A stretch of 64,000 bases of DNA from Oscillospiraceae bacterium (lineage in GTDB: Bacteria > Bacillota > Clostridia > Oscillospirales > Ruminococcaceae): assembly GCA_031253495.1 (NCBI GenBank), contig JAIRWC010000002.1, positions 29,308 through 93,307 on the forward strand, read 5' to 3'. This document shows positions 46,599-56,187 of this stretch, piece by piece (the first letter of the stretch is position 1; every line of letters starts with the position of its first letter). The notes below the pieces were generated by a model. It was not told where the DNA came from, did not search any database, and was given only the letters and a program-made list of their open reading frames with translations. The translations under genes were made by a program, and so were the position numbers.

Positions 46599-47654
46599 AT
46601 GAGCGAACGAGGCTTTAAAATCCTTGAAGCAATCATAGACGAGTACATTCGCACGGGCGAACCCATAGGTTCTAAGTTCCTTGCCGAAAGGCTCTGTTTT
46701 CCGGTGTCGTCCGCCACCGTGCGTAACGAAATGGCTTCCCTCGAACAGCAGGGCTATCTCGACCACCCGCACACTTCGGCGGGGAGAATCCCCACCGTCA
46801 AGGGCTATCGGCTCTATATAGAAAGGCTCGCCCTGGAAAATCCCGAAAAGCGGCCGCTTTTGTCGGACGAGGACAAATACGTCATAGATTCGGCTCTGGA
46901 GGGCGTGAACGCGGATTCCGACGAGGTGATTATCGAAAGCGCGTCCCGCGCGCTTGCGGAACTTACGAAGTGCGCGGTGGTTTCCACAAGCAACTTAAGC
47001 CGTTTTTCGGTGATAACAAAGGTGGAGGTCATACCCACGGGGAAAAGGATGTACGTTCTTTTGCTCATCACTTCGGGGGGGAATATCAAGAACCGCGTCT
47101 GCCGCCTGTCTTTCGATTTAACGCACGAACAGCTTGATTTTTTCACCAAGTTCGCGAATGAAAACCTCGCGGGGCAAAATCCGGAAAACATTTCCGAGGA
47201 ATACATCAAAAAGATTGGTTCGGCGCTCGGGAGCTATATGATTTCGCTGTCGCCGCTGCTGAAAGCCGTCGCCGACCTGTCGGGGGAAATGACCGGCAGC
47301 CGCGTTAATTTCGAAGGGGAATCCAATCTAATCGCCTTTGAGGATTTCCGAAAAAACGAGATACTTTCAATCTTGGAAAGCCGCGACGCGTTTACGGGGC
47401 TTTTGGATAACGCCTTTTCGGGGATAAGCGTGTTGTTCGGCGGAGAAAGCGAAGGGAGAGGCGACACTTTCGCGGTGTCCAATTCGGGGCTGATAGCCGG
47501 CAGCTTTTTAAAGCACGGGAAAACGGCGGGCAGCTTCGGCGTTATCGGACCCATGAGGCTTGATTATAAAAAGCTGATACCCTATATAGAATATTTCGCC
47601 GTCAAGGTAACGGGCTTGCTGTCGGAGGACGACGAGGAAGAAGGAGGTGGCTGA
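46599..47654 (+). CDS. hrcA: heat-inducible transcription repressor HrcA
   Basis: RGFKILEAIIDEYIRTGEPIGSKFLAERLCFPVSSATVRNEMASLEQQGYLDHPHTSAGRIPTVKGYRLYIE. Confidence 0.96.
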   Translation: MSERGFKILEAIIDEYIRTGEPIGSKFLAERLCFPVSSATVRNEMASLEQQGYLDHPHTSAGRIPTVKGYRLYIERLALENPEKRPLLSDEDKYVIDSALEGVNADSDEVIIESASRALAELTKCAVVSTSNLSRFSVITKVEVIPTGKRMYVLLLITSGGNIKNRVCRLSFDLTHEQLDFFTKFANENLAGQNPENISEEYIKKIGSALGSYMISLSPLLKAVADLSGEMTGSRVNFEGESNLIAFEDFRKNEILSILESRDAFTGLLDNAFSGISVLFGGESEGRGDTFAVSNSGLIAGSFLKHGKTAGSFGVIGPMRLDYKKLIPYIEYFAVKVTGLLSEDDEEEGGG

Positions 47655-47657
47655 GAA

Positions 47658-48182
47658 TTGGGCAAAAAAAGCGAAAACGCGAAAAACCCGCGTTCGGACG
47701 TTCCCGAAGACCAAACGCTGGAAAGCTCCCCGCCCGAGGTTGGGGGCGAAGGGAACGCCGAACCCCAAGCCGACGAATTATCGCGGCTGAAAGACCAACT
47801 GCTCCGCCAAGCCGCGGAATACGACAATTACCGTAAGCGCACCGCCAAAGAACGCATGGAGCTGGTTCCCGGGGCAATCGCGAAGACCGTCGCGGAGTTT
47901 CTGCCGGTCATCGACAACATCGAAAGGGCGTTCGCCGCGGAATGTTCCGACGCGAATTATAAAAAAGGCATTGAAATGATTTACGCGAGTTTTCTCGAAA
48001 CGCTGAAAAATTTGGGCGTGGAGGAAATTGTCGAGGAGGATTTCAACCCCGCCGTTCATCAGGCGGTTCAACACGTGGAAAGCGAGGATTTGGAAAGCGG
48101 AAAGGTGGCGCGGATTTTTCAAAAGGGATACAAAATCGGGAACAGGGTCATACGGTTCGCCATGGTGGCGATAGTTAAATGA
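47658..48182 (+). CDS. grpE: nucleotide exchange factor GrpE
   Basis: [49 protein letters not shown]...[42 protein letters not shown] start with GGAGGT SD. Confidence 0.95.
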   Translation: MGKKSENAKNPRSDVPEDQTLESSPPEVGGEGNAEPQADELSRLKDQLLRQAAEYDNYRKRTAKERMELVPGAIAKTVAEFLPVIDNIERAFAAECSDANYKKGIEMIYASFLETLKNLGVEEIVEEDFNPAVHQAVQHVESEDLESGKVARIFQKGYKIGNRVIRFAMVAIVK

Positions 48183-48201
48183 AAGAAAGGGGACTGACAC
48201 A

Positions 48202-50019
48202 ATGGCAAAAATTATAGGGATTGATTTGGGAACGACAAATTCGTGCGTTTCCGTAATAGAGGGCGGCGAGGCCGTCGTCATCGCCAACGCGGAAGGTTCG
48301 CGCACCACGCCCTCAATCGTGGCTTTCACGAAAGACGGGGAAAGGTTGGTGGGGCAGTTAGCCAAAAATCAGGCGGTTACCAACCCCGATAAGACGATTA
48401 TCTCGATTAAAAGGAAAATGGGTTCCGACCACAAGGTAAACATCGACGGGAAGAAATACACCCCGCAGGAAATTTCCGCCATGATTTTGCAAAAGCTGAA
48501 AGCCGACGCCGAAGCCTATCTTAACGACAAGGTTACGGACGCGGTCATTACCGTCCCGGCGTATTTTACGGACTCGCAAAGGCAGGCGACGAAAGACGCG
48601 GGGCAAATCGCGGGTATGAACGTCAAGCGGATTATCAACGAGCCGACGGCGGCGGCTTTGGCTTACGGGATAGACAAGGGCGAAGAGCAGAATATCGTCG
48701 TTTACGACCTCGGCGGCGGCACGTTCGACGTTTCGGTGATTGAAATGGGCGACGGCATACAAAAGGTGCTGGCGACGGCGGGGAACAACCATTTGGGCGG
48801 CGACGACTTCGACCAGCGTATTATCGAGTATCTGACGGCGGAATTTAAAAAGTCCGACGGCATCGACTTGACGAAAGACAAATTCGCCATGCAAAGGCTT
48901 AAGGATGAGGCGGAAAAAGCGAAAATCACCCTTTCCGGCTCCGCTTCCGTGGATATCAATATCCCTTATATAACCGCCGACTCTTCCGGTCCGCGCCATT
49001 TGCAGGTTCCGCTCACCCGGGCGAAGTTCAACGAGTTGACCGCCGATTTGGTGGAAAAAACCATGGGACCGCTCAAGCAGGCGCTTAAGGACAGCGGGCT
49101 TTCCCAAAGCGATATAAGCAAGGTGCTTTTGGTGGGCGGCTCGACGAGAATCCCCGCGGTTCAAGACGCGGTCAAGAATTACCTCGGGAAAGAGCCGTTC
49201 AAGGGCATTAACCCGGACGAGTGCGTGGCAATGGGCGCGGCTTTGCAAGGCGGCGTGCTTAACAAAGAGGTTACGAATTTACTCTTGCTCGACGTTACCC
49301 CGCTTTCCCTCGGCATCGAAACGGCGGGCGGCGTATGCACGCGCATGATTGAGCGCAACACCACAATCCCCACCAAAAAGGCGCAGGTTTTCTCAACCTA
49401 TTCGGATAATCAGCCCAGCGTTGACATTAACGTGCTTCAAGGCGAGCGCGAATTTGCGAAGGACAACAAATCCATCGGCAATTTCCGGCTTGACGGAATA
49501 GCGCCCGCGCCCCGCGGAATCCCGCAAATCGAGGTTACGTTCGATATAGACGCGAACGGTATAGTAAACGTTTCCGCCATGGATAAAGGCACGGGAAAAT
49601 CGCAGCATATTTCGATAACCGCGTCCACCAATATGAGCAAGGACGATATCGACAAGGCGGTTAAGGAAGCGGAGGCGTTCGCGGAGGAGGACAAGAAGCG
49701 CAAGGAAGAGGTCGAGGCGCGCAACGACGCCGACCAGGCGGTTTATCAGATTGAAAAGTCGATAAGCGATTTCGGGGATAAGATTACCGGCGACGACAAA
49801 TCGAGGTTAGAACCCAAAATCAACGAGCTGAAAGAAGCGTTAAAGGGGGATAATATCGACAAAATCAAATCGTTGAAGGAAGAACTGATGAAAGAGGCGC
49901 AGACGGTTTTCGGGAGGATTTACCAAGAACAGGCGTCGCAGGGCGCGCCGGACGGCGAACCCGCCGAGCCCGGCGTTTCCGGCGGCGACAACGTCGTGGA
50001 CGCCGATTTTACGGAATAA
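48202..50019 (+). CDS. dnaK: molecular chaperone DnaK
   Basis: [62 protein letters not shown]... Confidence 0.98.
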   Translation: MAKIIGIDLGTTNSCVSVIEGGEAVVIANAEGSRTTPSIVAFTKDGERLVGQLAKNQAVTNPDKTIISIKRKMGSDHKVNIDGKKYTPQEISAMILQKLKADAEAYLNDKVTDAVITVPAYFTDSQRQATKDAGQIAGMNVKRIINEPTAAALAYGIDKGEEQNIVVYDLGGGTFDVSVIEMGDGIQKVLATAGNNHLGGDDFDQRIIEYLTAEFKKSDGIDLTKDKFAMQRLKDEAEKAKITLSGSASVDINIPYITADSSGPRHLQVPLTRAKFNELTADLVEKTMGPLKQALKDSGLSQSDISKVLLVGGSTRIPAVQDAVKNYLGKEPFKGINPDECVAMGAALQGGVLNKEVTNLLLLDVTPLSLGIETAGGVCTRMIERNTTIPTKKAQVFSTYSDNQPSVDINVLQGEREFAKDNKSIGNFRLDGIAPAPRGIPQIEVTFDIDANGIVNVSAMDKGTGKSQHISITASTNMSKDDIDKAVKEAEAFAEEDKKRKEEVEARNDADQAVYQIEKSISDFGDKITGDDKSRLEPKINELKEALKGDNIDKIKSLKEELMKEAQTVFGRIYQEQASQGAPDGEPAEPGVSGGDNVVDADFTE

Positions 50020-50025
50020 CGACCA

Positions 50026-50052
50026 TTCCCCCTGCCCGAACGGCAGGGGGAA
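50026..50052. other. dnaK-dnaJ intergenic hairpin (TTCCCCCTGCC-CGAAC-GGCAGGGGGAA)
   Basis: Perfect 11-bp stem, 5-nt loop, no U tract. Confidence 0.75.
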
Positions 50053-50067
50053 TAAACGGAGACGATT

Positions 50068-51225
50068 ATGGCAGATAAGCGCGATTATTACGAAGTCCTC
50101 GGATTACGCAAAGGCGCGTCCGACGACGAAATAAAAAAGGCGTACAGGAACTTGGCCAAAAAGTATCATCCCGATTTAAACCCCGACGACCCGAAATCCG
50201 CCGAAGCGAAATTTAAAGAAGTCAACGAGGCGAACGACGTGTTGTCCGACCCCGAAAAGCGTAAACGCTACGACCAATTCGGGCACGCGGGGGTGGACCC
50301 GTCATACGGCGGCGGAGGAGGCGGAGGTTTCGGGGGCTTTGGGGGGTTCGGCGGGTTTGACGGGGGAATCGACCTCGGCGATATATTCGACTCGCTTTTC
50401 GGGGGGAACGGCAGAAGGGGCGCCAACCCCAACGCGCCCCGTCAGGGCGGCGATATTTCCATGTCGTTGAACCTTGATTTTATGGAAGCCTGCAAAGGGC
50501 TCAAGCGGGAAGTCGACGTTTCCCGGCATGAGGTCTGCGATGTTTGCAACGGCTCCGGCGCCAAGCCCGGAACCGCGCCCAAAACCTGCTCCGAGTGCAA
50601 CGGAAACGGCAAAATCCATTATCAGCAACGCTCGATGTTCGGCATGATTCAAAACACCAAAACCTGCCCGAACTGCGGAGGCAGGGGAAAAATTATCGAA
50701 CAGGGCTGTTCGGGGTGCGCGGGGCACGGGCGCGTTCAAAAAAAGCGCAAAATCCCCGTGAATATTCCCGCCGGGATTGACGACGGGCAGATTTTGAGCG
50801 TTCGCGGGGAGGGGAACGTCGGCGCGAACGGCGGCGGAAAAGGCGACCTCAACATAAGAATAAACGTGAAACGCGACCCTTTATTCGAGAGGAACGGTTT
50901 TGACGTTAACTGTGAAGTTCCGCTTACTTACGCGCAGGCGGCCTTGGGCGCGGAGGTGGAGGTTCCGACCATTGACGGCCCCGTTAAGCTGACGGTTCCG
51001 GAGGGGACGCAGCCCGACACGGTTTTCAGGCTGAAAGGGAAAGGCGTCCGGCATCTCAAACGGGAAGGCAGGGGCGACGAGCTTGTAAAGGTCGTAATCG
51101 AGGTTCCGAAAAACCTTACGAAAAGCCAAAAAGACCTGCTTCGCCGGCTTGACGGCGAGTTGACAAGCAAGAATTTCGCGAAGAGGGAGAGCTTTTTTGA
51201 AAAGCTGAAAAAGGCGTTCGGATGA
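50068..51225 (+). CDS. dnaJ: molecular chaperone DnaJ
   Basis: [38 protein letters not shown]...; Gly-rich region; four CxxCxGxG-type zinc motifs. Confidence 0.97.
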   Translation: MADKRDYYEVLGLRKGASDDEIKKAYRNLAKKYHPDLNPDDPKSAEAKFKEVNEANDVLSDPEKRKRYDQFGHAGVDPSYGGGGGGGFGGFGGFGGFDGGIDLGDIFDSLFGGNGRRGANPNAPRQGGDISMSLNLDFMEACKGLKREVDVSRHEVCDVCNGSGAKPGTAPKTCSECNGNGKIHYQQRSMFGMIQNTKTCPNCGGRGKIIEQGCSGCAGHGRVQKKRKIPVNIPAGIDDGQILSVRGEGNVGANGGGKGDLNIRINVKRDPLFERNGFDVNCEVPLTYAQAALGAEVEVPTIDGPVKLTVPEGTQPDTVFRLKGKGVRHLKREGRGDELVKVVIEVPKNLTKSQKDLLRRLDGELTSKNFAKRESFFEKLKKAFG

Positions 51226-51276
51226 CCGCCTGTTCTCCGGGCGGCAAAGAATATATATAAAAAATTCGCGCCGCGC

Positions 51277-51305
51277 TTTACAAAACGCCAAATAAGTGAT
51301 ATAAT
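51277..51305 (+). promoter_or_regulatory. sigma-A type promoter (TTTACA-17-TATAAT)
   Basis: TTTACA 51277-51282, 17 nt, TATAAT 51300-51305. Confidence 0.7.
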
Positions 51306-51340
51306 GTCAAGTAACCGATTATGAAAGGAAATATTATCGC

Positions 51341-51985
51341 ATGAGGATTTTTTTGATAGATTTTGAAAACGTCCATTCCGAGGGGATGACGGGGGTGGAT
51401 AACCTTACCGAAGACGACGAGGTGGTTATATTTTACAGCATCAACGCCGATTCGGTTTCGTTTGAGCTTTTGCACAGGCTGATGTTCTGTAAGGCGAAGC
51501 TGAGTTATTTCAAAATCAGGCGCGGCGGCAGGAACGCGCTGGACTTCCAGCTCGCCACATATTTGGGGTATCTGATAAGCGCCCGTTCCGACGCGGAGTT
51601 TTACCTTATCAGCAAGGATAACGGGTTCGATTTCGCCGTGGATTTTTGGGAGACCGGCTATATAGACGTAAAACCGTCAATCAAACGCTTCATTAACGTG
51701 AAAGGCGTCCTCGCCCATTTCGCCGCCGAAGCCAAGAAAACGGCCGCGGAAACCAAGAAAACGGCGGTCGCGCCGAAAACGGCGGAGCGTGGCGACCCCG
51801 TCGAACCGTCCGCGCCGTCGGTCGTAACCGACGAGGACGAAGCCGACGTGAACAGACTGCTGTCCGATTCAAAATCGTCGCACGAGCTTTACATAAGCAC
51901 GGTTAAGTGGTTCGGGCAGAAAAAGGGCGTCGAGATTTACCGCAATATAAAATCAAGGTTCTTCACGAAAAAGACGGTCGTTTAA
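51341..51985 (+). CDS. PIN/NYN-like domain protein (putative RNase)
   Basis: MRIFLIDFENVHSEGMTGVDNLTEDDEVVIFYSINADSVSFELL...NALDFQLATYLGYLISARSDAEFYLISKDNGFDFAVDFW: spaced acidic residues. Confidence 0.75.
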   Translation: MRIFLIDFENVHSEGMTGVDNLTEDDEVVIFYSINADSVSFELLHRLMFCKAKLSYFKIRRGGRNALDFQLATYLGYLISARSDAEFYLISKDNGFDFAVDFWETGYIDVKPSIKRFINVKGVLAHFAAEAKKTAAETKKTAVAPKTAERGDPVEPSAPSVVTDEDEADVNRLLSDSKSSHELYISTVKWFGQKKGVEIYRNIKSRFFTKKTVV

Positions 51986-52008
51986 TCGTGAAGCTTATGA
52001 CCGTTTAA

Positions 52009-52320
52009 ATTCATATCGCCCGCGCGATTGACAGCGGCGAAATTGAGGTTACTCGCAAGGACTTGCTCCGTAAAGAGAGTTGGAAGCAGAATAAACAAAA
52101 ACCGTGCAAAGCCGCGAATAATCTCAAAGGCGAGAGCATTGACAACCGACCGACGGAAGCCAATGAACGGCTTGAATACGGGCATTGGGAGATGGATTTG
52201 ATTGTAAGCGGCAAGGGCGCGTTGCTGACGCTGACCGAGCGAAAATTTCGGCAGGAAACCATCATTCGGTTGCCCGACAAAACGCAAAGAGCCGTGAAAC
52301 GCACGAAGCGGCGCAGGACT
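52009..52320 (+). pseudogene. IS30 family transposase remnant
   Basis: IHIARAIDSGEIEVTRKDLLRKESWKQNKQKPCKAANNLKGESIDNRPTEANERLEYGHWEMDLIVSGKGALLTLTERKFRQETIIRLPDKT; truncated at both ends. Confidence 0.75.
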
Positions 52321-52441
52321 GAAAACCTGATGCTTGTGGGTGCTATATTACCCTGTAGATTTGGCGCTGTTGTTCTTGAACAGCAACCGTGGACTGAAAA
52401 CCCACCTTTACTTGCAAGGTTATTTTTTATGGGGGCATATT

Positions 52442-53386
52442 ATGTATACGATTGAAAAATTGGAACAAACATTAGACTTATTCACTGCAAAAGATGTAAA
52501 ATGGGATTTAACTTATGATGAAGTAAAATGCGTGATTGATTTGCTCGGTCTTTCGCTTTTAAAAGAGAGAGGCGATTATATGTCTTCCCGTTCAAATGCA
52601 CAAGTCACCGAGATTTGGGGCTATTCGGGCGAAAACAATGCGTGGATAATCCATGTAGATTATGACAGAGATGCTCTTGACGCTTGGAATGATGAACAAT
52701 TCCCCGGTGCAGTTCATTATTTCGAGGTCAACAGGCATAAATTAATCGAAAAAGGCTACAAAATCAGTAATAACGGAACTTACGACCCCTATTTATGGGC
52801 AAGTCTGCAGAATGACGGGATTTACACATACAAAAATGAAAGTGGTTTAGAACTCCAATATCGTAAAGCAATGTATTCCCATGACCTTGTTATTTGTGAT
52901 TGTATAGGAGAACCGACTTTTATTGAAATACCTAACACAATTGACGGAAAAAGTGTAATTAGAATCGGCAAAAAAGCATTTGAGGGTAAGAAAAATCTTA
53001 AAACCGTAATTATTCCCGAAAGCGTAACGGCTATTTCCAAATATGCCTTTACGGACTGTAAAAATTTAGAACAGATTACTTTACCGCAAACACTTGTATC
53101 AATAGGAGCGGGGGCTTTTTTAAGATGTTTAAATCTACATGAAATAATTAATCTTGATTGTGCAGAAAATTTGCTACTCATTGACGAAAAAGCTTTTTTA
53201 CAATGTCCAAAGCTTGAAATGGTTAGCTTACCACGTTCCTTAGAAAAACTTGGATTTGCGGCGTTTGGGTGTGGTTCTAAACTATATTTAGAGAAATATA
53301 ACTATTTTGAAATTAAAGGTTATTTGGATTCAGTTGCTCAAAAATATGCCGAAGAAGTCGGTTTTAAGTTTATTGAAATTAATTAA
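52442..53386 (+). CDS. BspA-like leucine-rich-repeat (LRR_5) protein
   Basis: VIRIGKKAFEGKKNLKTVIIPESVTAISKYAFTDCKNLEQITLPQTLVSIGAGAFLRCLNLHEI...IDEKAFLQCPKLEMVSLPRSLEKLGFAAF; AT-rich. Confidence 0.8.
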   Translation: MYTIEKLEQTLDLFTAKDVKWDLTYDEVKCVIDLLGLSLLKERGDYMSSRSNAQVTEIWGYSGENNAWIIHVDYDRDALDAWNDEQFPGAVHYFEVNRHKLIEKGYKISNNGTYDPYLWASLQNDGIYTYKNESGLELQYRKAMYSHDLVICDCIGEPTFIEIPNTIDGKSVIRIGKKAFEGKKNLKTVIIPESVTAISKYAFTDCKNLEQITLPQTLVSIGAGAFLRCLNLHEIINLDCAENLLLIDEKAFLQCPKLEMVSLPRSLEKLGFAAFGCGSKLYLEKYNYFEIKGYLDSVAQKYAEEVGFKFIEIN

Positions 53387-53540
53387 TTTTTTGTTCAACT
53401 TTTGTTCAACTCGTTTACTTGAAATAGCTAAATCTGACTAAGTTTTGTTTAATGATAGAATTAACAAAACCGCTTGTAATGCGGATTGTTAGAGAAAGCT
53501 ATAGTCTGCCAAAAGTATGTAACGCCGTTGGGGTGGTAGA

Positions 53541-53570
53541 GGCCGCTGGTTCAAGTCCAGTCACTCAGAT
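53541..53570 (+). other. tRNA 3'-end-like fragment (T-arm and acceptor-like)
   Basis: GCTGG-TTCAAGT-CCAGT T-arm followed by CACTCAGA; a TTGTAAT loop on a CCGC/GCGG stem lies upstream at about 53470-53484, but spacing is too long for an intact tRNA. Confidence 0.35.
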
Positions 53571-53604
53571 ATTACAGGCGGTCGATTATTTAAAATGCGA
53601 GAGA

Positions 53605-53628
53605 AGCCCGGCTTTCCCGGGCTTTTTC
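53605..53628 (+). terminator. Rho-independent terminator (AGCCCGG-CTTT-CCCGGGCT + T5)
   Basis: GC-rich stem-loop followed by T run. Confidence 0.8.
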
Positions 53629-53747
53629 GCTGTCGATATAACATACGGTTCGCCGACACCCCGCCGTCTGCGCCGCCTCGTCGGCGAAATTTTGATTAAA
53701 AACGTAAAGTCAGTCACAGAGAACATCGCGCCTGTCAGGGTGCTAAG

Positions 53748-53766
53748 TTTTTTTTTTTTTTTTTTT
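53748..53766. repeat. poly-T tract (19 T)
   Basis: Uninterrupted T run read directly. Confidence 0.9.
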
Positions 53767-53828
53767 CAAACATTTTGAGCGGCTCAATCGTATTACATAT
53801 GTAACGTTACGGAAAGGAACCCAATCTT

Positions 53829-54326
53829 ATGTGGGATAAAGACGAGCTTTCCCGAATATATTCAAGGCAAGCCGAAACCGTTTACCGCGTCTGCTATATG
53901 TTCGTGAAGAACCCGCACGACGCGGAAGACATGACGCACAACGCGTTCGTGAAGCTGATGAACGGTTCAAGCGTCGCTTTCGAGAACGCGGAACACGAGA
54001 AGGCGTGGCTAATCCGGGCGGCGGCGAATATATGCAAGGATTTCCTTAAATCCGCGTGGGCGAAAAGAACGGATATTCCCGAAACGCACCCCGCGCCCCA
54101 AAAACCGGAAAACGAGGCTTTGAGGCAGGTTTTGGCGATGCCGGACAGGTATAAAATCCCGATTTATCTGTTTTATTACGAGGGCTATAAAACCGATGAA
54201 ATCGCCAAAATGCTGGGCAAACCGGCGTCCACGGTTCGCGGGCTTTTACACAGGGGGAGAAAAATATTAAAAATCGAAATGGAGGAAAAATATAATGGAA
54301 AAGAGAGAGCTGATATCGGCGTTTGA
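53829..54326 (+). CDS. ECF-type RNA polymerase sigma factor
   Basis: YRVCYMFVKNPHDAEDMTHNAFVKLM...LAMPDRYKIPIYLFYYEGYKTDEIAKMLGKPASTVRGLLHRGRKILKIEME. Confidence 0.92.
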   Translation: MWDKDELSRIYSRQAETVYRVCYMFVKNPHDAEDMTHNAFVKLMNGSSVAFENAEHEKAWLIRAAANICKDFLKSAWAKRTDIPETHPAPQKPENEALRQVLAMPDRYKIPIYLFYYEGYKTDEIAKMLGKPASTVRGLLHRGRKILKIEMEEKYNGKERADIGV

Positions 54327-56073
54327 TGAAATTACGCCAAGCGAAAGAACGCTTGAAAAAACGCTTAACAAAGCGCTTGACGCGCCGCCGAACGCCGCGC
54401 GGGAACCGTTATGGGAAAAACCCCCGTTAAGGAATTTAATCGCCATCGGAGCCGCCGCGCTTGTGCTTGCGGCGGGGAGCGCGGTCGCTTACAACGCGCT
54501 CGTCACGGACGGCGCGGTCGTCGGGGACGGCGCGGTCGTCGGAATATCGGGCGCGGCGACGGGCGATAGAGACGCCGCGGGCGTTTCAACGTCGGCGAAT
54601 TGGGGAAACACGGCGGGCAATCTCGCCAACTGCGGTTGGATAGCCAAGGACGGCGACGGGGTTTATCGCGCGGAATACGAAATGGGCGTCGACTTTGAGG
54701 GGCGCGGCATTGTCGAAAGCGTCGGGCTGGCGAAGTACGGCGACGAGTCCGGGGCGCGGCTTTTAGACAGGGCCGCGGACATTCAAAGCCTTAACGCGCC
54801 CGGCGACGGATGGATATATTATTGTCGGCGTACCGAAACCCCCGCGGAAGACGGCGTGTATAAAATCCGCGCGGACGGAACGGGGCTGACCCGACTCGCG
54901 GGCGGTTTTGTCAGGCAGCAAAAAATTTATGTCATAGACGGTTGGGTGTATTACGCGCTGATGGACGGAATTTATAAAACGAGCGCCGACGGCGGGGAAA
55001 CCGTCTTTCTCGCGGAGTTGACGGAACCTTGGGGTTCAGGGGGGATAACGGGCGTTTACGACGGATGGATTTATTACGGCGACTATGACCTTTATAAGCA
55101 CATGGCGGAAAATCCCGGCAACTACACCCCGCATGAAGACGGTTTCGGATATTCGTATGACGGATTATGCGGGGACATACACTGGGATTTAAACAAGGTG
55201 CGGCTCGACGGTTCCGGGGGAACGAAAATAAAGCCGGTCGACGGGGCGTATAACGGCGAGCTTTTTAATCCCGTTTTCATTGACGGCTGGTGTTATTTTG
55301 CGGCGAGGGACGATTACGGCTACGCCCTTTTCAGAATGAGGGAGGACGGTTCGGAGTTTGCCCGCGTATTGGACCAATCCGAAAGGACGGACGCGTTTTT
55401 TAACGAGCGTTATGACGAAATAACGGCGGCGGAGAGAAACATCGGTTCTTTCGCAAGGTTTAACAATTTGAAAAGTTATATCGTTGACGGGGGATATATT
55501 TACGCGGCTTTTGACGACGGGTCTTTCTACCGTCGGCTTGAAACCGACGGAAGCGACATTATCGAAATGGCGGGTCCCGACGCTTACGTTGACGACCGCG
55601 TCGGTATCGAATCCTTGAATATCATAGACGGGGAACTGTTCTACAGGGTGATTGACAATAACGTCAATGAAGCCCGCGTAGAGTCCCTTCCCGTAAACGC
55701 GGCGGATAAGTTGGCTTGGCCCGCAAACGGCGGCGTAATCCGGGGATTTGGCGGCTCCCGCTCCCATAACGGAATTGACATATCCGCCGATTACGGGGCG
55801 GCGATATTCGCGGCGCAGGACGGCGTGGTGGTGCTTGCGGAATACAATTATTACAATTACGGGCACACCGTGATAATCAAGCACGACGAAACAATCGAGA
55901 CGCTGTACGCCCATTGCGGCGAGTTGCTCGTAAACAGCGGGGATTACGTTACGCGAGGGCAAAAAATAGCGGAAGTCGGGGCGACGGGGTATACGGAGTC
56001 GGAGGAACCATGTTTGCATTTTGAAGTGAAGCACGGCGAAACGCGCCTTAATCCCATGGACTATTTAAGTTAA
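54295..56073 (+). CDS. membrane protein: anti-sigma-like N-terminus, DUF5050-like propeller repeats, C-terminal M23/LytM-like domain
   Basis: ELISAFDEITPSERTLEKTL...PLRNLIAIGAAALVLAAGSAVAYNAL (TM); repeated DGWIYYG..LYK units; C-term SRSHNGIDISADYGAAIFAAQDGVVVLAEYNYYNYGHTVIIKHDETIETLYAHCGELL...EPCLHFEVKHGETRLNPMDYL. Overlaps the sigma gene by 32 nt. Confidence 0.8.
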   Translation: MEKRELISAFDEITPSERTLEKTLNKALDAPPNAAREPLWEKPPLRNLIAIGAAALVLAAGSAVAYNALVTDGAVVGDGAVVGISGAATGDRDAAGVSTSANWGNTAGNLANCGWIAKDGDGVYRAEYEMGVDFEGRGIVESVGLAKYGDESGARLLDRAADIQSLNAPGDGWIYYCRRTETPAEDGVYKIRADGTGLTRLAGGFVRQQKIYVIDGWVYYALMDGIYKTSADGGETVFLAELTEPWGSGGITGVYDGWIYYGDYDLYKHMAENPGNYTPHEDGFGYSYDGLCGDIHWDLNKVRLDGSGGTKIKPVDGAYNGELFNPVFIDGWCYFAARDDYGYALFRMREDGSEFARVLDQSERTDAFFNERYDEITAAERNIGSFARFNNLKSYIVDGGYIYAAFDDGSFYRRLETDGSDIIEMAGPDAYVDDRVGIESLNIIDGELFYRVIDNNVNEARVESLPVNAADKLAWPANGGVIRGFGGSRSHNGIDISADYGAAIFAAQDGVVVLAEYNYYNYGHTVIIKHDETIETLYAHCGELLVNSGDYVTRGQKIAEVGATGYTESEEPCLHFEVKHGETRLNPMDYLS

Positions 56074-56142
56074 TTTTACGTCGTCCGCGCGGCGCGTAAC
56101 CCAACCGTGCCCCGCGCCTTTAAAGGTTGCGGGACGGCGCGG

Positions 56143-56187
56143 CCCCGTATAAATTCAAAACGCGAAGCGTCTTGGATTTATACGGGG
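56143..56187. repeat. Dyad intergenic repeat family B, copy 3 (hairpin at convergent gene ends)
   Basis: CCCCGTATAAATTCAAAACGCGAAGCGTCTTGGATTTATACGGGG. Confidence 0.65.

Noticed and set aside
48358-49248. 296-aa reverse ORF
   Set aside because: Antisense to dnaK.
53452-53778. 108-aa ORF MIELTKPLVMRIVRESYSLPKVCNAVGVVEAAGSSPVTQ...
   Set aside because: VVEAAGSSPVT is a typical chance translation of a tRNA 3' end; the ORF also runs through a terminator and the poly-T tract.
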